A stretch of 64,000 bases of DNA from Oscillibacter sp. PC13. Its GTDB lineage: Bacteria; Bacillota; Clostridia; Oscillospirales; Oscillospiraceae. The stretch is taken from the NCBI RefSeq assembly GCF_900115635.1, contig NZ_FOXE01000002.1, positions 124,001-188,000 of the forward strand, read 5' to 3'. Shown piece after piece: positions 15,862 through 25,391 of this stretch (its first letter is position 1; the number at the start of each line of letters is the position of its first letter). Below the pieces are notes generated by a model, which saw nothing but the letters and a program-made list of their open reading frames with translations, did not search any database and was not told the origin of the DNA. The translations under genes and the position numbers were made by a program.

Positions 15862-16494
15862 CTATATCACCTGAACGCCCATGAGCTTTGCCAGTACAGC
15901 GGCCTGCGCCGCATCGATGGTACTCCCCCTCAGCTCCCGGAGCGACTCCGAGACTGTAATTCCCTCAATGGAGCAGGTGGAGAGATCCACATTCTTCAGC
16001 ATCGTCTGAAAAAAATCCACCTGCGAGACATCCACACGTTCCAGCCGAATTTTGGAAAACCGCATGGCGGAGAGGACAGCCTCCCGGAGATTGCAGTCTG
16101 TCAAGTCGGTTTTCTCCCAAACCCCTTCGAAAAAATTGGCATAGCGCAAAAAGCATCCATTCAATGTGCAGCTTTTCAGGCGGCTTTTTCGGAAATCGCA
16201 GCCATCCGCTTTTGTGTCCCGGAACTGGCACTCCTTCCAATAGGTACTGCCGAAACAGCAGCCTGAAAAGCTGCAGCCGCGCAGAAGCGTTTGATAAAAG
16301 GCCGTCCCTGTAAATGCGCAATTGGTAAATTGACAGCCGTCAAAGATGACATGGCTGCATTCCAGGTCTGTAAAATCAAAATTTTCTACTTCCTCCCCCA
16401 AAAAGGCGGCAGAGGAAATCCGTTCATCACTCTCTCTGGCCTCTGACAGGAACTTGGTCAGTCTCTTTTCTTGTTTCCCCGCTTGTTCCATCAT
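15862..16494 (-). CDS. Pentapeptide-repeat protein
   Basis: 210 aa with tandem A(D/N)LXX-like repeats across residues about 35-180, such as FTDLECSHVIFDGCQFTNCA and CSFSGCCFGS. This predicts a right-handed quadrilateral beta-helix, as in Qnr-like proteins. It is rich in cysteine at the solvent-facing positions. The function is unknown; some relatives protect DNA gyrase, but nothing here identifies that role. It lies 21 nt downstream of lexA on the same strand, so SOS co-expression is possible. Confidence 0.88.
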   Translation of the reverse strand: MMEQAGKQEKRLTKFLSEARESDERISSAAFLGEEVENFDFTDLECSHVIFDGCQFTNCAFTGTAFYQTLLRGCSFSGCCFGSTYWKECQFRDTKADGCDFRKSRLKSCTLNGCFLRYANFFEGVWEKTDLTDCNLREAVLSAMRFSKIRLERVDVSQVDFFQTMLKNVDLSTCSIEGITVSESLRELRGSTIDAAQAAVLAKLMGVQVI

Positions 16495-16515
16495 CGGTAT
16501 ACTTTCCCTGCATGC

Positions 16516-17139
16516 TCAGTAACGCCGAACCACAGCCGCCACTTTTCCTAAAATCTGCGCGTAGGTCCCATCAATGGGCGAATAGGCATCATTTTCCGGC
16601 AGCAGCCAAATCCGGCCGTTTTTTCGGGAAAGCCGCTTTACTGTAGCTTCGTCTTCAATCATGGCCACTACGATCTCTCCGTGATTGGCAGTTGGCTGCC
16701 GGCGCACCACCACTAAATCACCCGGCAGAATCCCTGCGTTCAGCATAGACTCTCCCCGGACCCGCAGGGCAAAGTATTCCTCACTCCGGCCGCCGGTATC
16801 AAATGTCAGGTAATCCTCAATACACTCTTCCGCCAGGATGGGGCTGCCAGCAGCTACATTACCCACAATCGGAATTTGAGCAAATTCCTTTTCCTGAATG
16901 ACGGGTGCCTGGGGCTGCGCAGAAGAAGGGTGCGTCAGTGAAATCGCGCGTCCCTTTCCCTCCCGCTTTTCAATAACACCAGCCTCTTCCAAATGCTTCA
17001 GGTGGAAGTGAACGGTAGAGGGAGATTTTAACCCCACCGCCTCCCCAATTTCACGCACAGAAGGTGGGTACCCTTGCTCCTGGATGCAAGATACGAGATA
17101 GTCATAGATCTTCTGCTGCATTTTAGAAAGCTTTGCCAT
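16516..17139 (-). CDS. lexA: LexA SOS repressor
   Basis: 207-aa repressor and self-cleaving protease. The winged helix occupies residues 1-65 (PPSVREIGEAVGLKSPSTVH is the recognition region). The cleavage site is Ala97-Gly98 in NVAAGSP. The catalytic dyad is Ser131 (GESMLNAG) and Lys168 (EDEATVKRL). RecA-stimulated cleavage after DNA damage derepresses SOS genes. Its own promoter carries an SOS box, so it is autoregulated. Confidence 0.97.
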   Translation of the reverse strand: MAKLSKMQQKIYDYLVSCIQEQGYPPSVREIGEAVGLKSPSTVHFHLKHLEEAGVIEKREGKGRAISLTHPSSAQPQAPVIQEKEFAQIPIVGNVAAGSPILAEECIEDYLTFDTGGRSEEYFALRVRGESMLNAGILPGDLVVVRRQPTANHGEIVVAMIEDEATVKRLSRKNGRIWLLPENDAYSPIDGTYAQILGKVAAVVRRY

Positions 17140-17189
17140 AAGGCCCTCCTGTTTTCACAACAACGGCTCTTCTAAATTTCTTATGGCTG

Positions 17190-17228
17190 ATTGTAACATA
17201 TTTCTGAAGAGAATGCAAACATTTGTTC
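17190..17228 (-). promoter_or_regulatory. lexA promoter with SOS box on the -35
   Basis: Minus-strand promoter: -35 TTGCAT (17213-17218), 17-bp spacer, -10 TACAAT (17190-17195). The Gram-positive SOS box GAAC-N4-GTTT occupies 17217-17228 and overlaps the -35 by two bases, so bound LexA would block RNA polymerase. Confidence 0.75.
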
Positions 17229-17392
17229 CACTTTTTCCAAAAATTTGCATGATTGTATTTCTGAACAGTCCACAAATATTTTGGCGGATATTTTTCAAAA
17301 TTCCCTTGAAAACCAATAAAAAATATGGTAAACTAAGTGCCTATGAACAAGTATAAATGCCGATGGTATGGCTGAATTTTGGAGGTATCCCC

Positions 17393-17644
17393 ATGGAAAT
17401 TTTGACGATGGTAGTTACAATACTGCAGTTGCTCTGCGGCTTGGTGATTATTTTGGCCGTTCTGTTTCAATCCGGCAAGAGCGCCGGCCTCTCTGGTGCT
17501 ATTGGTGGCGTGGCTGACTCTTTCCTGGCAAAAAACAAGGCCAAAACCATGGATGCCAAGCTGGCCCGGGCTACCAAGTGGATTGGTGCCGTGTTTCTGA
17601 TTTTGACGCTGGTTCTGCTGATTCTCCAGGGCCGTGCAGCATAA
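17393..17644 (+). CDS. secG: Preprotein translocase subunit SecG
   Basis: 83-aa protein with two membrane helices (residues about 3-25 and 58-78) joined by the conserved cytoplasmic loop (FQSGKSAGLSGAIGG). It supports SecYEG protein export. The start at 17393 has GGAGG 7 nt upstream; the longer frame from 17357 lacks a ribosome site. It stands alone here; rnr and smpB, common neighbours in Firmicutes, are not visible. Confidence 0.95.
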   Translation: MEILTMVVTILQLLCGLVIILAVLFQSGKSAGLSGAIGGVADSFLAKNKAKTMDAKLARATKWIGAVFLILTLVLLILQGRAA

Positions 17645-17654
17645 GTCTTTTGCT

Positions 17655-17687
17655 AAAACACCTGCGGCAGTTGCCGCAGGTGTTTTT
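17655..17687 (+). terminator. secG terminator
   Basis: Stem AAAACACCTGCGGCA/TGCCGCAGGTGTTTT around GT, followed by further T residues. It is a strong rho-independent terminator and also reaches the stop codon of the convergent deacetylase gene. Confidence 0.9.
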
Positions 17688-18403
17688 TATAGCGGGTCAC
17701 CGGATCGATAAATCACACCAAGCTGTGGTTTTATCCCGTTCAGTGCCAGCAATTCTTCCACGGTGACAAAAACGTATCCCTCTTTCTGCAGTACGTCCAC
17801 AATTTTCAACGCTGCCTCTACCGAGGTGGGGTAGATATCGTGCATCAAAATAATGGCATTGGGATGTGCCTCCTGCAGAACCGACTGTGCGGCCTTCGCC
17901 GCATTCAGAGACTCCCAGTCCCGGGAGTCAATGGACCAGGTGACCATTGGAACGGTAATTTGCTTCTTCTGTGCTTCTTGAATACGTCCGTATGGCGGTC
18001 GGAGCCAGTAGGTTCCCTCTCCCAGAATACTGACAAGCAAATCGTTCGTTTTTTTAATTTCCCACGCAACGGTACCAGCATCCGCTCCTTCCAATTTTGC
18101 ATGACTCCACGTGTGGTTTCCCACCTGATGCCCCTCTGCTTTCATCCGTTCCACCAGTTCCCGGTTGGCCTCTATCTGCTCTCCTACCAGGAAAAAGGTG
18201 GCGCTGGCTCCCCGTTCCCGCAGACCATCCAACAATTTGGTGGTGGTGCTTTTCCGCGGGCCGTCATCAAAAGTAAGCGCGATATACTTTGTCTCCGCCG
18301 GAATCGCTGCCGGGGCATCTGCCAAAATTGCTCCATCGCTGTGGGTACATGGAAGCGCTGTCAGCAAGACTAAACACAAAAAAATCAGACGCCGTTTCCA
18401 CAT
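17687..18403 (-). CDS. Polysaccharide deacetylase family protein (NodB domain)
   Basis: 238 aa with an N-terminal hydrophobic signal or anchor (residues 6-19) and a NodB domain. The catalytic TFDDGP gives Asp46/Asp47, the metal histidines are His97 and His101 (NHTWSH), RPPYG forms the groove, and an LMHDIYP histidine segment is near the end. It removes acetyl groups from peptidoglycan or another N-acetyl glycan outside the membrane. In spore formers such enzymes include PdaA-like cortex modifiers, but the class cannot be fixed here. Confidence 0.92.
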   Translation of the reverse strand: MWKRRLIFLCLVLLTALPCTHSDGAILADAPAAIPAETKYIALTFDDGPRKSTTTKLLDGLRERGASATFFLVGEQIEANRELVERMKAEGHQVGNHTWSHAKLEGADAGTVAWEIKKTNDLLVSILGEGTYWLRPPYGRIQEAQKKQITVPMVTWSIDSRDWESLNAAKAAQSVLQEAHPNAIILMHDIYPTSVEAALKIVDVLQKEGYVFVTVEELLALNGIKPQLGVIYRSGDPL

Positions 18404-18501
18404 TTAACTCCATTCCCCCCATGTTCATTCGAAACTAGTTTGCTCGGACATGCGGAAATTACACCCGTTAAAATTTTTTCCCGGCTGTTTCATTGAATAA
18501 A

Positions 18502-18534
18502 AAAGAGCTCTGTGCTTTTGGCACAGAGCTCTTT
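18502..18534. terminator. Bidirectional terminator downstream of the zinc-ribbon gene
   Basis: 14-bp stem (18502-18515 and 18521-18534), AAAGAGCTCTGTGC paired with its complement, loop TTTTG. It lies just past the stop of the zinc-ribbon gene on the minus strand. Confidence 0.85.
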
Positions 18535-18539
18535 CTGAT

Positions 18540-18953
18540 TTAGAAAAAAATATAGAAGAAATTGGCCAGTATATTCAGCGCAATGATACCAAAAATAATC
18601 CCAACCAAAATTCCCAGTTCATTTTTGGATTCTTTTTGAGTGCGAGAACCCGTGATACGGAGTGCCATTTGGAATTGCTGCCCCCTCTGCCGTCCAGTTA
18701 CCGGCCTCTGCAATCGCCGGGCCCTCTGCTCCATGCCGCCCCGACGCCGCTCCTCGTCCTCCGCATGGAGCTCTCGATGAACGAAAGAGTCTGCATGGTT
18801 GCGCTCGTTGATTCCGTCCACTCTGACAACTGCGCCGTCCGGGCTGATATGCGCAGTTCTCGGCGGCTGATTAAAGGCTCCGCATGCGGGGCAGAAGCCA
18901 TCCTCATCATAGTCATACTGTTTGCCGCATTCATAACAGCGTACTTTCCGCAT
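18540..18953 (-). CDS. Zinc-ribbon membrane-anchored hypothetical protein
   Basis: 137 aa. The N-terminus is a zinc ribbon with Cys6, Cys9, Cys21 and Cys24 (CYEC...CPAC). The middle is a charged, arginine-rich and probably disordered stretch. The C-terminus is one membrane helix (residues about 115-135, LGILVGIIFGIIALNILAN). The function is unknown; the layout resembles the many small zinc-ribbon tail-anchored proteins of Firmicutes. It has its own terminator, and its promoter lies in the short gap before the ribosomal operon terminator. Confidence 0.75.
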   Translation of the reverse strand: MRKVRCYECGKQYDYDEDGFCPACGAFNQPPRTAHISPDGAVVRVDGINERNHADSFVHRELHAEDEERRRGGMEQRARRLQRPVTGRQRGQQFQMALRITGSRTQKESKNELGILVGIIFGIIALNILANFFYIFF

Positions 18954-19054
18954 GGCGTGCCTCCTTTTTTAAGTAAAACCATGATAACACACATACCGCA
19001 GTTTGAAAAGCAAAATACCATGAAGGTTTATTTGTTGAGATCATACACGATGTC

Positions 19055-19104
19055 AAAAAGCCCTTTGCCACAGGTCCTAGGTTCCCATGGCAAAGGGCTT
19101 TTTT
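19055..19104 (-). terminator. Terminator of the ribosomal/alpha operon
   Basis: 16-bp stem (AAAAAGCCCTTTGCCA at 19055-19070 with TGGCAAAGGGCTTTTT from 19088) and a 17-nt loop, followed on the minus strand by T residues. It lies 23 nt after rplQ. Confidence 0.85.
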
Positions 19105-19126
19105 GAATACTTTTGCTGAAATGCAG

Positions 19127-19471
19127 TTATTTTACAAGTTCAATAATTGCTGTCTCAGCAGCATCACCACGGCGTACGCCAGTGCGGACAATGCGGGTAT
19201 AGCCGCCGTTGCGCTCCGCATAGGTGGGGGCAATCTCCTTGAAGAGCTTTTTGCACACATCCTCGCGGGTGATGAAGCTCATGGCCTGCCGATAAGCAGC
19301 CAGATCGCTCTTTTTACCAAGGGTGATCATTTTCTCAGCCAGAGGCTTGATTTCCTTGGCACGGGTGACGGTGGTCTCCATCTTGCCATGATCCAGGAAA
19401 TCGGTGACCTGCTGACGCAGCATTGCCATACGCTGGTCAGTAGTCTTACCGAGCTTACGAGTTCCGGGCAT
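19127..19471 (-). CDS. rplQ: 50S ribosomal protein L17
   Basis: 114 aa, standard length. It begins [20 protein letters not shown], the conserved N-terminus that lines the exit-tunnel side of the large subunit. It is the last gene of the alpha operon, directly after rpoA and before the operon terminator. Confidence 0.98.
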   Translation of the reverse strand: MPGTRKLGKTTDQRMAMLRQQVTDFLDHGKMETTVTRAKEIKPLAEKMITLGKKSDLAAYRQAMSFITREDVCKKLFKEIAPTYAERNGGYTRIVRTGVRRGDAAETAIIELVK

Positions 19472-19530
19472 TTCGGTTTTCCTCCTTGTAAGGATTTTGG
19501 TCAGCCGGGATCAATTTCTCCGGCATCAAA

Positions 19531-20481
19531 TCAGTTGTTTTCTTCATCGGCCAGGTGGAGGCCCATCATCGCCAGCTTGTTGATGACTTCCTCCAGTGAC
19601 TTGCGGCCCAAGTTACGAACCTTCATCATTTCATCTTCCGTCTTGGAGATCAAATCCTCAACGGTATTGATGTTGGCGCGCTTCAGGCAGTTGAAACTGC
19701 GGACCGAGAGATCCAGTTCCTCAATGGTCAACTCCAGTACCTTGTCCCGCTGGGCTTCCGCCTTCTCCACCACAGTCGGCTTACTGCCTACATTTTCAGA
19801 GAGATCCGTGAACAGGGTGAAATGGTCGCACAAAATCTTGGCGCCCAAGGAAACAGCGTCCCGGGCAGAGATGGTCCCGTCGGTCCAAACCTCCAGTGTC
19901 AGCTTGTCAAAGTCACTGGACGTTCCCACACGGGTAGGCTCCACCGTGTAATTCACCTTGTATACCGGGGTATAAATGGAGTCCACAGCAATGGTACCGA
20001 TGACATTCTGCTGGGGCTTGTTGCGGTCTGCAGGCACATAGCCCCGGCCATGGGATAGGGTGATCTCCATATTGAGGGTGGCGCCATTGTCCAAGGTGGC
20101 AATGTGCAGGTCAGGGTTTAATACTTCCACCTCACCGTCGGCCTTGATATCACCGGCAGTAACCTCACAGGGACCAACCGCTTCGATATAGACCGTTTTT
20201 ACGGTCTCGCTGTGCAGTTTCGTCAGGAGGCCCTTCACATTCAAGACGATCTCCGTCACATCTTCTTTCACACCGGGAATGGTGGAAAACTCATGCTGAA
20301 CACCGGCGATCTTGATAGTGGTCGGTGCGGTGCCGGGCAGAGAGGAAAGCATAATGCGGCGAAGCGCATTGCCCAGAGTCGTGCCATAGCCACGTTCCAG
20401 GGGCTCTACTACGTACTTGCCGTAAGTAGCGTCACCCGGGGTCTCGATACACTCAATCTGGGGCTTTTCAATTTCGATCAT
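19531..20481 (-). CDS. rpoA: DNA-directed RNA polymerase subunit alpha
   Basis: 316 aa. The N-terminal dimerisation domain (residues about 1-230) has [20 protein letters not shown] near residue 27. A linker leads to the C-terminal domain ([20 protein letters not shown]), which contacts UP elements and activators. The start at 20481 ([10 protein letters not shown]) follows GAAGGAGGG; the longer frame from 20520 includes that ribosome site. It lies between rpsD and rplQ, the usual alpha-operon order. Confidence 0.98.
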   Translation of the reverse strand: MIEIEKPQIECIETPGDATYGKYVVEPLERGYGTTLGNALRRIMLSSLPGTAPTTIKIAGVQHEFSTIPGVKEDVTEIVLNVKGLLTKLHSETVKTVYIEAVGPCEVTAGDIKADGEVEVLNPDLHIATLDNGATLNMEITLSHGRGYVPADRNKPQQNVIGTIAVDSIYTPVYKVNYTVEPTRVGTSSDFDKLTLEVWTDGTISARDAVSLGAKILCDHFTLFTDLSENVGSKPTVVEKAEAQRDKVLELTIEELDLSVRSFNCLKRANINTVEDLISKTEDEMMKVRNLGRKSLEEVINKLAMMGLHLADEENN

Positions 20482-20568
20482 GCAGTTACCCTCCTTCATC
20501 TTCTTGTCGCGGCTATACAAAACTGCATGCCGCCGAATGTTCCTGTCATCCTCGAGGGTATCCTCCGC

Positions 20569-21171
20569 TTACTTGGAGTACAACTCAACGATCAGGTGCT
20601 CCTCAACGGGAGTATCGATCTCCTCGCGGACGGGAAGGCGGGTCACAGTACCCTTCAAAGTGTTCTTCTCACGCTCCAGCCAAGGGGGCAGCAGGAACAT
20701 GGGCGCATCCTGGCCAACCAAGCGCTTGAACACCTCAGAGGAACGGCTGCTCTCAGCCACTTCAATGACATCTCCGGCCTTTACCAGATAAGAAGGAATG
20801 TTCACCTTCTTGCCGTTGACCGTGAAGTGGGCATGGGATACCAGCTGACGCGCCTGACGGCGGGTCATGGCGAAGCCCAGACGGTATACCACGTTGTCCA
20901 GACGGCGCTCGACCGTGATTAGCAGGTTATCGCCGGTCTTACCGGGAGCGGCAGCGGCTGTCTCATAATAAGAGTGGAACTGCTTTTCCAGAATGCCATA
21001 GATAAACTTGACCTTCTGCTTTTCGTTCAGCTGGATGCCATATTCGCTCTTCTTCTTTCTCATCTGACCGCCGGGATTGCGATTGGTATTCTTTTTCGCA
21101 TAGCCCATTTCGGCAGGAGAAATACCCAAAGCCTTGCAGCGCTTGGTAATCGGCTGCATATTCTTTGCCAT
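20569..21171 (-). CDS. rpsD: 30S ribosomal protein S4
   Basis: 200 aa primary 16S-binding protein. The S4 RNA-binding domain is visible ([20 protein letters not shown]). The N-terminal region ([19 protein letters not shown]) has only one cysteine, so this is the zinc-independent form, whereas S14, L36 and L24 in the same operon keep zinc motifs. S4 often represses its own operon by binding mRNA; I see no leader here that I can assign to that. Confidence 0.97.
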   Translation of the reverse strand: MAKNMQPITKRCKALGISPAEMGYAKKNTNRNPGGQMRKKKSEYGIQLNEKQKVKFIYGILEKQFHSYYETAAAAPGKTGDNLLITVERRLDNVVYRLGFAMTRRQARQLVSHAHFTVNGKKVNIPSYLVKAGDVIEVAESSRSSEVFKRLVGQDAPMFLLPPWLEREKNTLKGTVTRLPVREEIDTPVEEHLIVELYSK

Positions 21172-21195
21172 ATTGCTTGTTACCTCCTCTTTCGA

Positions 21196-21603
21196 TTAGA
21201 CGCGACGACGCTTGGGGGGACGGCAGCCATTGTGGGGGATGGGAGTGACGTCCTTAATCATGGTCACTTCCAGGCCCACTGCCTGCAGGGCGCGGATAGC
21301 GGCCTCGCGGCCCTGACCGGGACCCTTCACGAAGACTTCAACCGTCTTCAGGCCATGCTCCATAGCTGCGCGGGCGGCCGTCTCAGCAGCGGTCTGTGCC
21401 GCGAAGGGCGTGGACTTCTTGCTGCCGCGGAAACCCAAGCCACCGGAGGAAGCCCAGGAAAGGGCGTTACCCTGGCTGTCGGTAACAGTTACCATGGTGT
21501 TGTTGAAAGAAGAGCGGATGTGGACCTGGCCACGTTCAACGTTCTTCTTCTCACGGCGGCGGCGAATGACTTTCTTACCGCCGGATGCTTTTGCAGTTGC
21601 CAT
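21196..21603 (-). CDS. rpsK: 30S ribosomal protein S11
   Basis: 135 aa. Conserved segments: [35 protein letters not shown] and the basic [10 protein letters not shown] tail, which sits in the platform near the mRNA exit. It lies between rpsM and rpsD. Confidence 0.98.
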   Translation of the reverse strand: MATAKASGGKKVIRRRREKKNVERGQVHIRSSFNNTMVTVTDSQGNALSWASSGGLGFRGSKKSTPFAAQTAAETAARAAMEHGLKTVEVFVKGPGQGREAAIRALQAVGLEVTMIKDVTPIPHNGCRPPKRRRV

Positions 21604-21618
21604 ACCTGATCTCCCTCC

Positions 21619-21984
21619 TTACTTCTTCTTGTTCGCAATGGTCTTCTTGGGACCTTTGCGGGTACGTGCGTTCGTCTTGCTGCGCTGGCCGCGGACAGGC
21701 AGTCCTCTGCGGTGCCGGATGCCGCGATAGCAGCCGATCTCAGTCAGCCGCTTGATGTCCAGAGCAGTCTGGCGGCGCAGGTCGCCTTCAACGGTATAGG
21801 CGTCGATGGCGTCACGGAGCTTCTGCTCCTCAGCGTCGCTCAGGTCCTTGACGCGGGTGTCGGGGTTAATGCCCGTCTGCGCCAGGATGTCCTTGGCGCT
21901 CTTTCTGCCAATGCCGTAGATATAGGTGAGGCCGATCTCGATACGCTTATCCTTCGGCAGGTCAATACCGGCAATACGTGCCAT
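21619..21984 (-). CDS. rpsM: 30S ribosomal protein S13
   Basis: 121 aa. It begins [20 protein letters not shown] and has the basic C-terminal tail ([18 protein letters not shown]) that reaches the tRNA sites and the B1 intersubunit bridge. It is the first of the classical alpha-operon genes after rpmJ. Confidence 0.98.
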   Translation of the reverse strand: MARIAGIDLPKDKRIEIGLTYIYGIGRKSAKDILAQTGINPDTRVKDLSDAEEQKLRDAIDAYTVEGDLRRQTALDIKRLTEIGCYRGIRHRRGLPVRGQRSKTNARTRKGPKKTIANKKK

Positions 21985-22010
21985 ACTCTTAAAGCACCTC
22001 CAATTAAATG

Positions 22011-22142
<132 letters not shown>

Positions 22143-22177
22143 TCAGCGGTTTGTGTCATTTACTATTCGCCCGGCGC

Positions 22178-22396
22178 CTACTTGCTGCGCCAGGTGATCC
22201 GGCCGCGGGTCAGGTCGTACGGGGACATCTCCACCGTCACCTTGTCGCCGGGCAGAATCCTGATGAAATTCATTCTGAGTTTTCCGGAAATATGTGCCAA
22301 AATCGTGTGTCCATTTCCAATGTCCACCTGGAACGTGGTGTTGGGCAGGGCTTCCACCACAACGCCTTCCACTTCAATCATGTCGGATTTTGCCAA
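22178..22396 (-). CDS. infA: Translation initiation factor IF-1
   Basis: 72-aa OB-fold protein beginning [20 protein letters not shown] and ending in the conserved [11 protein letters not shown]. It occupies the A site of the 30S subunit during initiation. It starts 3 nt after the stop of the KOW-protein gene. Confidence 0.98.
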   Translation of the reverse strand: MAKSDMIEVEGVVVEALPNTTFQVDIGNGHTILAHISGKLRMNFIRILPGDKVTVEMSPYDLTRGRITWRSK

Positions 22397-22399
22397 ACG

Positions 22400-22684
22400 T
22401 TATCCCTCCTGGTCCGGATGAACCTCCTCGCGATACGCCGCGAGGGTCCTGCGAAGCTCACTGTTTGTGATTTTCGCGTCGCCTTTAATTTTTTCAGAGA
22501 GGCGGGTGTCTTCCGCTGCCACAAACAGCACATGTCTGCGCTTTTTGCGCTTGGGAGTTTCCACCTTTCGTCCCTTTCCGTCCGCCAACAGGAGATATTC
22601 GCCTTCCACCGCAAGAACGACGAAAAGCTTTCCCTTATCTCTGCCGGCATCGGATCGGACAATATTTGATTTTGCAATTTCCAT
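22400..22684 (-). CDS. KOW-domain RNA-binding protein (L14e/L27e-like)
   Basis: 94 aa with a KOW-type motif at the N-terminus (IVRSDAGRDKGKLFVVLAVE) followed by a basic segment (KGRKVETPKRKKRRHV). Such proteins, distant relatives of archaeal/eukaryotic L14e, occur between map and infA in many Clostridia. A role in ribosome or RNA binding is likely, but no specific function is established. It sits tightly between map and infA, so it is expressed with the ribosomal operon. Confidence 0.85.
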   Translation of the reverse strand: MEIAKSNIVRSDAGRDKGKLFVVLAVEGEYLLLADGKGRKVETPKRKKRRHVLFVAAEDTRLSEKIKGDAKITNSELRRTLAAYREEVHPDQEG

Positions 22685-22694
22685 ACGCTTCTTC

Positions 22695-23447
22695 TTATAT
22701 GGCGGGAGCCGTCAGAATCTCGGGCTCGCCGTCTGTAATCAGGATCGTATTCTCATAGTGTGCCGCCCATTTGCCGTCCAGTGTCTTGACGGTCCAGCCG
22801 TCACTCATCTGCTGGATAGCCGCCGAGCCGGCATTCACCATCGGTTCAATTGCAAGGGTCATGCCCCGGAGAAGCCGCGGTCCCCGGCCGGGATGGCCGT
22901 AGTTTGGAATCTCCGGAGATTCGTGCATCTGGGCGCCGACCCCGTGGCCGACATACTCGCGGACAATGGAATATCCGTGACTTTCCACGTATTCCTGAAT
23001 TGCCGCAGAAATATCCAGAAGCCGATGTCCTTCCTTTGCAAACTGAATTCCTTCAAAAAAGCTCTGCCTGGTCACATCAATCAAGTCCTGAGCCTCCGGA
23101 GAAATTCTGCCGCAGGGGAAAGTTGCGGCACAGTCGCCGTGAACCCCTCCAATGTAGGCACCGACATCTACGCTGACGATATCACCCTCAGCAAGCACCC
23201 GTTTGCCAGGGATGCCATGAATGATCTCATCGTTGACGCTGATGCAGGCGCTGGCCGGATAGCCATTGTAATGCAGGAAGGATGGGACTGCGCCCTGTTT
23301 ACGGATAAAATGCTCCACTGCGCTGTCGATCTCCTGGGTTGTTACGCCGGGCCTTACCATTTCCCCTGCCAAGGCACGGGCAGCCGCGGTAATTTTCCCG
23401 GCCCGGCGCATCAGTTCGATCTCGTGGGAGGATTTGAGCGTAATCAT
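22695..23447 (-). CDS. map: Methionine aminopeptidase, type I
   Basis: 250-aa metalloprotease removing the initiator methionine. The five-ligand metal site is visible in order: DVGAYIGGVHGD, the HGVGAQMHESPEIPN histidine, then EP in TLAIEPMV and a late glutamate (YENTILIT). The start at 23447 is chosen because GGGGAG lies 8 nt before it and the adk stop is only 5 nt away. It follows adk as usual in the secY-adk-map-infA order. Confidence 0.97.
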   Translation of the reverse strand: MITLKSSHEIELMRRAGKITAAARALAGEMVRPGVTTQEIDSAVEHFIRKQGAVPSFLHYNGYPASACISVNDEIIHGIPGKRVLAEGDIVSVDVGAYIGGVHGDCAATFPCGRISPEAQDLIDVTRQSFFEGIQFAKEGHRLLDISAAIQEYVESHGYSIVREYVGHGVGAQMHESPEIPNYGHPGRGPRLLRGMTLAIEPMVNAGSAAIQQMSDGWTVKTLDGKWAAHYENTILITDGEPEILTAPAI

Positions 23448-23451
23448 GCTC

Positions 23452-24084
23452 TCATCTCCCCAGCGCATGCAGAATCGCCTGGGAGGTCTCTGCCACAGAG
23501 GACTGATTCTCCACAGACTTCAGGAGTCCCCGCTGGGCATAGAAATCCTTCAGCGGTTCCGTCTCCTTATGATAGACCTCAAGACGCGCTTTCACGGTCT
23601 CGGGGGCATCATCTTTACGCTGGACAAGCTTGCCGCCGCAGCTGTCGCACACGCCTTCCTGCTTGGGGGGAACAGCTACCACATGGTAACTGGATCCGCA
23701 GGCTTCGCAGACGCGGCGTCCACTCATGCGCTCCATGATAGTCTCGTCAGAGATCTCAATGGAAACAACAGCGTCAAACACAATTCCGGCCTTCTCCATG
23801 GCTTCAGCCTGAGCGATGGTGCGGGGCACCCCGTCCAGAATATATCCGTTTTTGCAGTCCTCTTCCGCCAGTCGCTCGGTGATGATACCGATGATGACCT
23901 CATCGGGCACCAGCTTGCCTGCGTCCATAAAGCTCTTGGCTTTCAGGCCCGTAGGCGTACCGTTTTTGATGGCAGCGCGGAGAATATTGCCAGTGGAGAT
24001 GGTAGGAATACTCAACTCTTTGCAAAGGATCTCAGCCTGAGTTCCCTTGCCGGCGCCTGGGGCGCCCAACAGAATCAGTTTCAT
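23452..24084 (-). CDS. adk: Adenylate kinase (zinc-lid form)
   Basis: 210 aa. The P-loop GAPGAGKGT is at residues 8-16. The lid carries four cysteines (Cys126, Cys129, Cys146, Cys149), the zinc-stabilised form typical of Gram-positives. Conserved DGVPRT at 84-89 has Val where DGFPRT is usual. It interconverts AMP and ATP with 2 ADP. It lies between secY and map. Confidence 0.98.
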   Translation of the reverse strand: MKLILLGAPGAGKGTQAEILCKELSIPTISTGNILRAAIKNGTPTGLKAKSFMDAGKLVPDEVIIGIITERLAEEDCKNGYILDGVPRTIAQAEAMEKAGIVFDAVVSIEISDETIMERMSGRRVCEACGSSYHVVAVPPKQEGVCDSCGGKLVQRKDDAPETVKARLEVYHKETEPLKDFYAQRGLLKSVENQSSVAETSQAILHALGR

Positions 24085-24100
24085 ACGAAACGCCTTCCTC

Positions 24101-25390
24101 TTATTCCAGGAAACCCTTATACTGACGCATCAGCATTTGGGATTCCAAAGCCTTCACCGTCTCCAGGGCAACGCCCACGACGATGATGACGGACGTGCCG
24201 CCGATGGACAGGGCCGGATTGTCAACGAACTTGCCCACAATCAGCGGGCAGATCGCCACAATGCCCAGATAGATGGCACCAAACAAGGTGATCTTATTCA
24301 GCACCCGCTTGATGAAATCCACAGTGGGCTTGCCGGGACGGAAGCCCGGAATAAAGCCACCCTGCTTTTTCAGGTTATTTGCAATCTCCACGGGATTAAA
24401 CTGGATGGTGGAGTAGAAATAACTAAAGCCAATGATCATGATGAAGTACACCACCATATAGATGAAGGACTTGGTATCAATGGCATCATAGATGGACCGG
24501 GAAACCGTTCCCTCTGCCGGAATGCCGATGAAGCTCCAGATGGTGATGGGCAGGGATGCAATGCTCTGGGCAAAGATGACCGGCAGGACGCCGGACATAT
24601 TCACCTTCATGGGCAGATGCGTGCTCTGGCCGCCATACATCTTCCGGCCAACCTGGCGCTTTGCATACTGAACGGGAATCCGGCGCTCAGCATCGTTGAT
24701 GAATACGATGAAGATAATAAGTGCCAGTCCACCCACCAGCAGCAGAGCAATCCAAAGCCAGTTGACAGCCGCTTCCATGCCGAAAGCAATTCCAGCGGAA
24801 ACCATGTTGGGGACACGGGACAAAATGCCGGCGAACAGGATAATGGAAATACCATTCCCTACACCGAACTCTGTCACCTGCTCGCCCATCCACATGACGA
24901 AGGAAGAGCCTGCCACGAAGGAAACAATAATCACCAAGGCGTGCCAGATGGTAGGATCGCTTACAGCCAACAGATTGTAGCGCTGCATCATCATATAGTA
25001 GCCGAAGCCCTGCAGGACAGCAATGCCCACGGTCGTGTAGCGGGTGATGGACTGAATTTTCTTCTTGCCCTCTTCCCCGCCGTCCTTTGCCAGCCGCTCC
25101 AAGGCAGGAATGGCAATGGTCAGCAGTTGGATGATGATGGAGCTGTTGATATAGGGCTGAATGCTCAGTGCAAAGACCGTCGCGGTTGCAAATGCGCCGC
25201 CGCTCATGACATTATACAGGCCCAGGATCGTGGCACCCATCGCCTCCAGCTGTGCTTCCAGCGCTTGTACGTTCACGTAGGGGACCGTAATTGCGTTGCC
25301 GATTCGGAAAATCAGCAGAATGAGGAGTGTAAAAATGATCTTCTTCCGCAGCTCGGGGATTCCCCACGCCTTGCGAATCGTTTGGATCAC
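24101..25390 (-). CDS. secY: Preprotein translocase subunit SecY
   Basis: 429 aa with ten predicted membrane helices, the central pore of the Sec translocon. It begins [18 protein letters not shown] and contains the family segments [28 protein letters not shown] and the long cytoplasmic loop near [11 protein letters not shown]. The start lies 1 nt after the rplO stop, so translation is coupled. A 472-aa frame on the opposite strand is a shadow. Confidence 0.98.
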   Translation of the reverse strand: MIQTIRKAWGIPELRKKIIFTLLILLIFRIGNAITVPYVNVQALEAQLEAMGATILGLYNVMSGGAFATATVFALSIQPYINSSIIIQLLTIAIPALERLAKDGGEEGKKKIQSITRYTTVGIAVLQGFGYYMMMQRYNLLAVSDPTIWHALVIIVSFVAGSSFVMWMGEQVTEFGVGNGISIILFAGILSRVPNMVSAGIAFGMEAAVNWLWIALLLVGGLALIIFIVFINDAERRIPVQYAKRQVGRKMYGGQSTHLPMKVNMSGVLPVIFAQSIASLPITIWSFIGIPAEGTVSRSIYDAIDTKSFIYMVVYFIMIIGFSYFYSTIQFNPVEIANNLKKQGGFIPGFRPGKPTVDFIKRVLNKITLFGAIYLGIVAICPLIVGKFVDNPALSIGGTSVIIVVGVALETVKALESQMLMRQYKGFLE

Positions 25391-25391
25391 G

